A stretch of 7,949 bases of DNA. Origin: Paratractidigestivibacter sp963591565. Its GTDB lineage: Bacteria > Actinomycetota > Coriobacteriia > Coriobacteriales > Atopobiaceae. This document shows, in pieces, positions 5,440 through 7,949 of the stretch; positions within the stretch are counted from its first letter, which is position 1, and each line of letters begins with the position of its first letter. The translations under genes and the position numbers were made by a program. The stretch lies in the NCBI GenBank assembly GCA_963591565.1, contig CAVAUD010000094.1, positions 1 through 7,949 on the forward strand, in the 5' to 3' direction. The notes below the pieces were generated by a model. The model was given only the letters and a program-made list of their open reading frames with translations, was not told where the DNA came from and ran no database searches.

Positions 5440-5481
5440 CCCGCGTCAACACTTTGTGAACGGCGCTCCCATCCCGCAACC

Positions 5482-5512
5482 TTGGTTAATCACAGAGGGG
5501 GTATGTGATATT
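5482..5512 (+). promoter_or_regulatory. Candidate promoter and operator of the polysaccharide operon
   Basis: TTGGTT (5482-5487) and TGATAT (5506-5511) at 18-base spacing form a moderate promoter, giving a leader of about 60 bases to the ATG at 5582. An inverted repeat, ATCACA (5489-5494) with TGTGAT (5504-5509), fills the spacer and overlaps the -10, and AACC-TT-GGTT (5478-5487) overlaps the -35. This is a typical position for a repressor site. The regulator is unknown. Confidence 0.4.
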
Positions 5513-5581
5513 GTTTGAGAGTTGAGAATTTCCAGCGAAAGTCCTGCTTAGGCATAGCAAGCGAAGGGAAAGACAAGGCAC

Positions 5582-6229
5582 ATGACGCTCCTTGAACTTA
5601 TCAACCTGCTGAAGAAGCACCTCAAGCTCGTGGTGATTCTTCCCATTGTGTGCGCCCTGGCCATGGGCGCGGGCAGCCTGATCTTCATGCACGACACCTA
5701 CACCGCGACGACCAGCATGTACGTCTTGGTCAAGAACGGCAACGACAGCTCCTCGGTTTCCTCTTCCGACCTGTCGGCCTCTCAGATGATCACCAACGAC
5801 GTCTCGCAGCTGCTCAGCTCCGACCGCGTGACCAAGGACGCCGCCAGCCAGCTTGGGCTCGAGAGCCTCAAGGGTTACAAGACCAGCGTCACCTCTTCCA
5901 CCACTTCCCGCGTCCTCACGCTTTCCGTCACCGGCGAGAACCCCGAGAACGCCGCTAACGTCGCCAAGGTCATGGCCAAGAGCGTGTCCGAGATCGCGCA
6001 GCAGGTGATGGACGTCGAGTCGATCAACGTCATCGACGAGGCCCAGGCCCCCACCTCCCCCAGCGGCCCCAACCGCAAGCTGTACGTCGCCGTGGCTTTC
6101 CTGGCAGGCCTTTTCGTGGCTGTGGCCATCGTCGTCTTGGCCGACATGCTCAACACCAAGATCCGCAACCAAGAAGAGCTCGAAGAGCTGCTGGGCGTGC
6201 CCGTCATCGGGCGCATCCCGCGCATGTAA
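5582..6229 (+). CDS. Wzz/CapA-type polysaccharide chain-length and kinase-activator protein
   Basis: A 215-residue membrane protein of the polysaccharide co-polymerase family. A short cytoplasmic start (TLLELINLLKKHLK) leads to membrane segment 1 at about 15-36. An extracytoplasmic domain covers about 37-166 and is Ser-rich near 54-67. The Pro-rich motif APTSPSGPNRK at 157-166 precedes membrane segment 2 at about 167-188. A cytoplasmic tail follows, NTKIRNQEELEELLGVPVIG. In Staphylococcus CapA and Streptococcus CpsC the tail contacts and activates the partner tyrosine kinase, and the protein sets capsule or exopolysaccharide chain length. It is the first gene of a three-gene unit and ends 15 bases before the kinase gene. 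The likely ribosome site is AAGGGA at 5564-5569 or AAGG at 5575-5578; neither has ideal spacing. Confidence 0.92.
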   Translation: MTLLELINLLKKHLKLVVILPIVCALAMGAGSLIFMHDTYTATTSMYVLVKNGNDSSSVSSSDLSASQMITNDVSQLLSSDRVTKDAASQLGLESLKGYKTSVTSSTTSRVLTLSVTGENPENAANVAKVMAKSVSEIAQQVMDVESINVIDEAQAPTSPSGPNRKLYVAVAFLAGLFVAVAIVVLADMLNTKIRNQEELEELLGVPVIGRIPRM

Positions 6230-6244
6230 GGGAGGCACCTCACT

Positions 6245-7228
6245 ATGTTTGGTAAGAAATCCGGTGGCTCCAAGGGCTCGAACGACAAGGTCTTTGTCCA
6301 GAACGCCGTCAAGACCCTCGTGGCCAACATCCGCTTCGCCTCTGTCGACAACCCGGTGCGCGTCATCGGCGTGACGTCGTCGATTCCCAACGAGGGCAAG
6401 TCCACGGTCTCCTATTCGCTGGCACAGGCGCTGGCCAACGGCGGCCAGACCGTCCTTCTCGTCGACTGCGACCTGCGCCGTCGCTCGCTGGCGGGCATTA
6501 TCGGCTGCCACGCCCAGGCCGGCATCTACGGCGTGCTCTCGGGCCAGGTCTCCATCGAGGACGCCGCCGTGCACACCTCGACCAAGGGCCTGTACTTCCT
6601 CGACTGCGAGCCGCACATCCCCAACCCGGTCGACATCCTGTCTTCTCGCCGTTTCAAGAACTTCATCGCCGAGATGCGCGAGAAGTTCACCTACGTCGTC
6701 GTGGACACCCCGCCGCTGACCGCCTTCGTCGACGCCGCCGTCATCTCGCAAAACGTCGACGGCATGCTGCTGGTCGTGCGCCAGGACCTGACCAAGCGCG
6801 ACGACCTCTTGGAGGCCTACGAGCAGCTGCAGAAGGCCGGCGCCAACGTCATCGGCTGCGTGCTGAACTTTGCCGACAACGAGAAGAGCGACTACTACTA
6901 CTCCTATTACAACAAGGACGGCAAGCGCGTTCGCAAGAGCAAGGGCTCTTCCTCGGCCGACGCGCCCAAGCTCCCCGACACCCCGCTGTCGCAGCAGGCG
7001 GCGCGCCCGGCCGCGCAGGCCGCGCCGCGCCCCGTGCAGGCTCAGCAGGCTCCCAGGCGCGCGGCGGCAAGCCCCAAGGCCGCCGATGACGCCGTGGCGA
7101 CCCCCGGTTTGAAGCCGCTGCCGACGCAGGGCGGCGCGGTCGCCGGTGCCGGTGCCGGCTCTGGCTCGCCCGACAGCACGATGTCCTTCCTCGCCCAGAC
7201 GGGCTACCGTCCCAAGGCCTCCAACTAG
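6245..7228 (+). CDS. Bacterial tyrosine kinase (CapB/CpsD type) with extended C-terminal tail
   Basis: A 327-residue cytoplasmic BY-kinase that autophosphorylates on tyrosine and, with its Wzz-like partner, controls polysaccharide synthesis or export. Walker A is SSIPNEGKST (45-54, Lys52), Walker A' is LLVDCDLRR (71-79, Asp74 and Asp76), and Walker B is VVVDTPP (151-157, Asp154). The tyrosine cluster DYYYSYY (216-222) is the expected autophosphorylation site. Typical CapB/CpsD proteins end shortly after this cluster, near 230 residues. This one adds about 95 residues: a Lys/Ser start, an Ala/Pro/Gln-rich low-complexity stretch (about 245-308), and an ordered-looking end, STMSFLAQTGYRPKASN (311-327), with one more Tyr at 321. 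GGGAGG at 6230-6235 gives a 9-base spacing to the ATG. No frameshift is evident. Confidence 0.93.
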   Translation: MFGKKSGGSKGSNDKVFVQNAVKTLVANIRFASVDNPVRVIGVTSSIPNEGKSTVSYSLAQALANGGQTVLLVDCDLRRRSLAGIIGCHAQAGIYGVLSGQVSIEDAAVHTSTKGLYFLDCEPHIPNPVDILSSRRFKNFIAEMREKFTYVVVDTPPLTAFVDAAVISQNVDGMLLVVRQDLTKRDDLLEAYEQLQKAGANVIGCVLNFADNEKSDYYYSYYNKDGKRVRKSKGSSSADAPKLPDTPLSQQAARPAAQAAPRPVQAQQAPRRAAASPKAADDAVATPGLKPLPTQGGAVAGAGAGSGSPDSTMSFLAQTGYRPKASN

Positions 7229-7246
7229 TAGCACGAGGCCATAACG

Positions 7247-7912
7247 ATGCGCGACATGCACTGCCACATCCTGCCCGGCGTCGACGACGGCGCGCCCGAC
7301 CTCGAGGCAAGCCTGAAGATGCTCGAGGCCGCGCGCGCCGCCGGCGTGACGTCGATCGTCTGCACGCCGCACGCGCGCAGCCCGTACTTCGACTACGACA
7401 AGATGGTCGAGGCCTACGGGGTGTTCAGGGACGCCGCGGCGGGCGTGGCGCCCGAGGTCCACGTTGCGATGGGCTTCGAGGTCGCGCACAAGAAGCTCAT
7501 GCAGCTTGGCGTCGAGGATTGGGCCCCCTACCTGCGCTTTGCCGAGACGCCCGAGTTCTTGCTGGAGCTCGACACCGCGTGCAAGGCCGCGGACTTCCGC
7601 GAGTACGAGCGCACGATCTACACGCTGCAGGGCATGGGGCTGACGGTCATCATCGCCCACCCCGAGCGCTACCACGCGATCCAGAAGGACATCCAGATCG
7701 CCCGCGATCTGGTCAAGATGGGCTGCAAGCTGCAGGCCTCGGCCGATTTCGTGGCCGGCGGGCGTTTTGGCCGCGAGAAGAAGCCGGCCAAGAAGATGTT
7801 CGAGGAGCGCCTCTACACCTACATCGCCAGCGACGCCCACAGGCCCGAGCACTACACCTACCTCGCCCAAGCCCGCCGCGACTACGCCGTGCGGGGGAAG
7901 CACTTTAGGTAG
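7247..7912 (+). CDS. CpsB/CapC-type tyrosine-protein phosphatase (PHP family)
   Basis: A 221-residue metal-dependent phosphatase of the PHP fold that removes phosphate from the tyrosine cluster of the cognate BY-kinase. Metal-binding motifs are visible in order: DMHCHILPGVDDG (3-15, His5 and His7), CTPHA (His42), GFEV (Glu78), IIAHPERY (His138) and IASDAHRP (Asp196 and His198). Length is somewhat below the usual 240-255. The ATG follows GAGG (7235-7238) with 8-base spacing, and the gene starts 18 bases after the kinase stop. The gene order, Wzz-like then kinase then phosphatase, matches capABC of Staphylococcus rather than the pneumococcal order, where the phosphatase comes first. Polysaccharide genes may continue beyond the window. 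Confidence 0.93.
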   Translation: MRDMHCHILPGVDDGAPDLEASLKMLEAARAAGVTSIVCTPHARSPYFDYDKMVEAYGVFRDAAAGVAPEVHVAMGFEVAHKKLMQLGVEDWAPYLRFAETPEFLLELDTACKAADFREYERTIYTLQGMGLTVIIAHPERYHAIQKDIQIARDLVKMGCKLQASADFVAGGRFGREKKPAKKMFEERLYTYIASDAHRPEHYTYLAQARRDYAVRGKHFR

Positions 7913-7934
7913 GGGCGCCAGGGGCCGGGGCGCC
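7912..7934 (+). other. GC-rich repeat/hairpin after the phosphatase gene
   Basis: GGGGCGCC is repeated at 7912-7919 and 7927-7934, and GGCGCC is self-complementary, so the copies can pair as a 6-bp stem. No T run is visible before the window ends at 7949, so whether this ends the operon cannot be told. Confidence 0.3.
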
Positions 7935-7949
7935 GGGGTGCCCACGCTA

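Noticed and set aside
5312..5479. An upstream in-frame start for RpiR at 5479
   Set aside because: It would add about 55 Arg/Gly/Cys-rich residues unlike the family, and the start at 5311 has a strong GGGGAGG ribosome site.
5486..7945. A stop-free 819-codon minus-strand frame opposite the polysaccharide genes
   Set aside because: It is antisense to three clear protein families and its product is rich in Gly, Val, Arg, Asp and His with no recognisable domain. High third-position GC removes stops from the opposite strand.
1..7949. CRISPR arrays, tRNA/rRNA genes, insertion sequences or attachment sites
   Set aside because: No regularly spaced repeats, tRNA-like folds, transposase or integrase frames were seen. 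The only sizeable repeat is the single 20-bp pair at 5353 and 5420.

Overview
The window is a high-GC stretch with strongly C/G-ending codons. Its gene mix is more typical of Firmicutes-like gut bacteria: a LicT/BglG antiterminator with an RNA target, a beta-glucoside-type PTS, an RpiR regulator and a capA/capB/capC-type exopolysaccharide control module. High GC plus PTS and antitermination suggests a Coriobacteriia member (Olsenella/Collinsella/Atopobiaceae type). This is an inference from composition and gene content, not a proven assignment.

Layout: (1) 1-1046, plus strand: the last 32 codons of a GH1 6-phospho-beta-glucosidase-like protein, a terminator hairpin, then a Cof-type HAD phosphatase. 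(2) 1047-1261: a 17-bp inverted repeat, then a leader that I read as a LicT-type ribonucleic antiterminator (RAT). The RAT overlaps a terminator, and the terminator's 3' arm contains the Shine-Dalgarno of the next gene. (3) 1262-4305, plus strand: LicT-type antiterminator, beta-glucoside PTS EIIBC, and a separate EIIA of the glucose (Crr) family. A strong hairpin with a T run sits between EIIBC and EIIA, and another terminator follows EIIA. (4) 4454-5311, minus strand: an RpiR-type regulator (HTH plus SIS domain), convergent with the PTS operon. (5) 5312-5581: a structured divergent intergenic region with a 20-bp direct repeat and candidate promoters in both directions. (6) 5582-7912, plus strand: a Wzz/CapA-type chain-length protein, a bacterial tyrosine kinase with an unusually long Ala/Pro-rich tail, and a CpsB/CapC-type PHP phosphatase. 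A GC-rich hairpin follows at the window edge.

How the parts work together (inference): EIIBC and EIIA import and phosphorylate a beta-glucoside. The GH1 enzyme cleaves the 6-phosphate product. LicT reads the phosphorylation state of the PTS and decides whether transcripts continue past the leader terminator. The HAD phosphatase may remove phosphate from sugar phosphates made in this pathway. The second half is a separate unit in which the Wzz-like protein activates the tyrosine kinase, and the phosphatase reverses its phosphorylation to tune surface polysaccharide assembly. The RpiR regulator lies between the two units and could control either, or only itself.

The window is mostly ordinary, well-recognised gene families. 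The most interesting parts are regulatory: the combined RAT, terminator and ribosome-binding site, the hairpin separating EIIBC from EIIA, the repeated block upstream of rpiR, a strand-skewed 9-mer, and the kinase tail.
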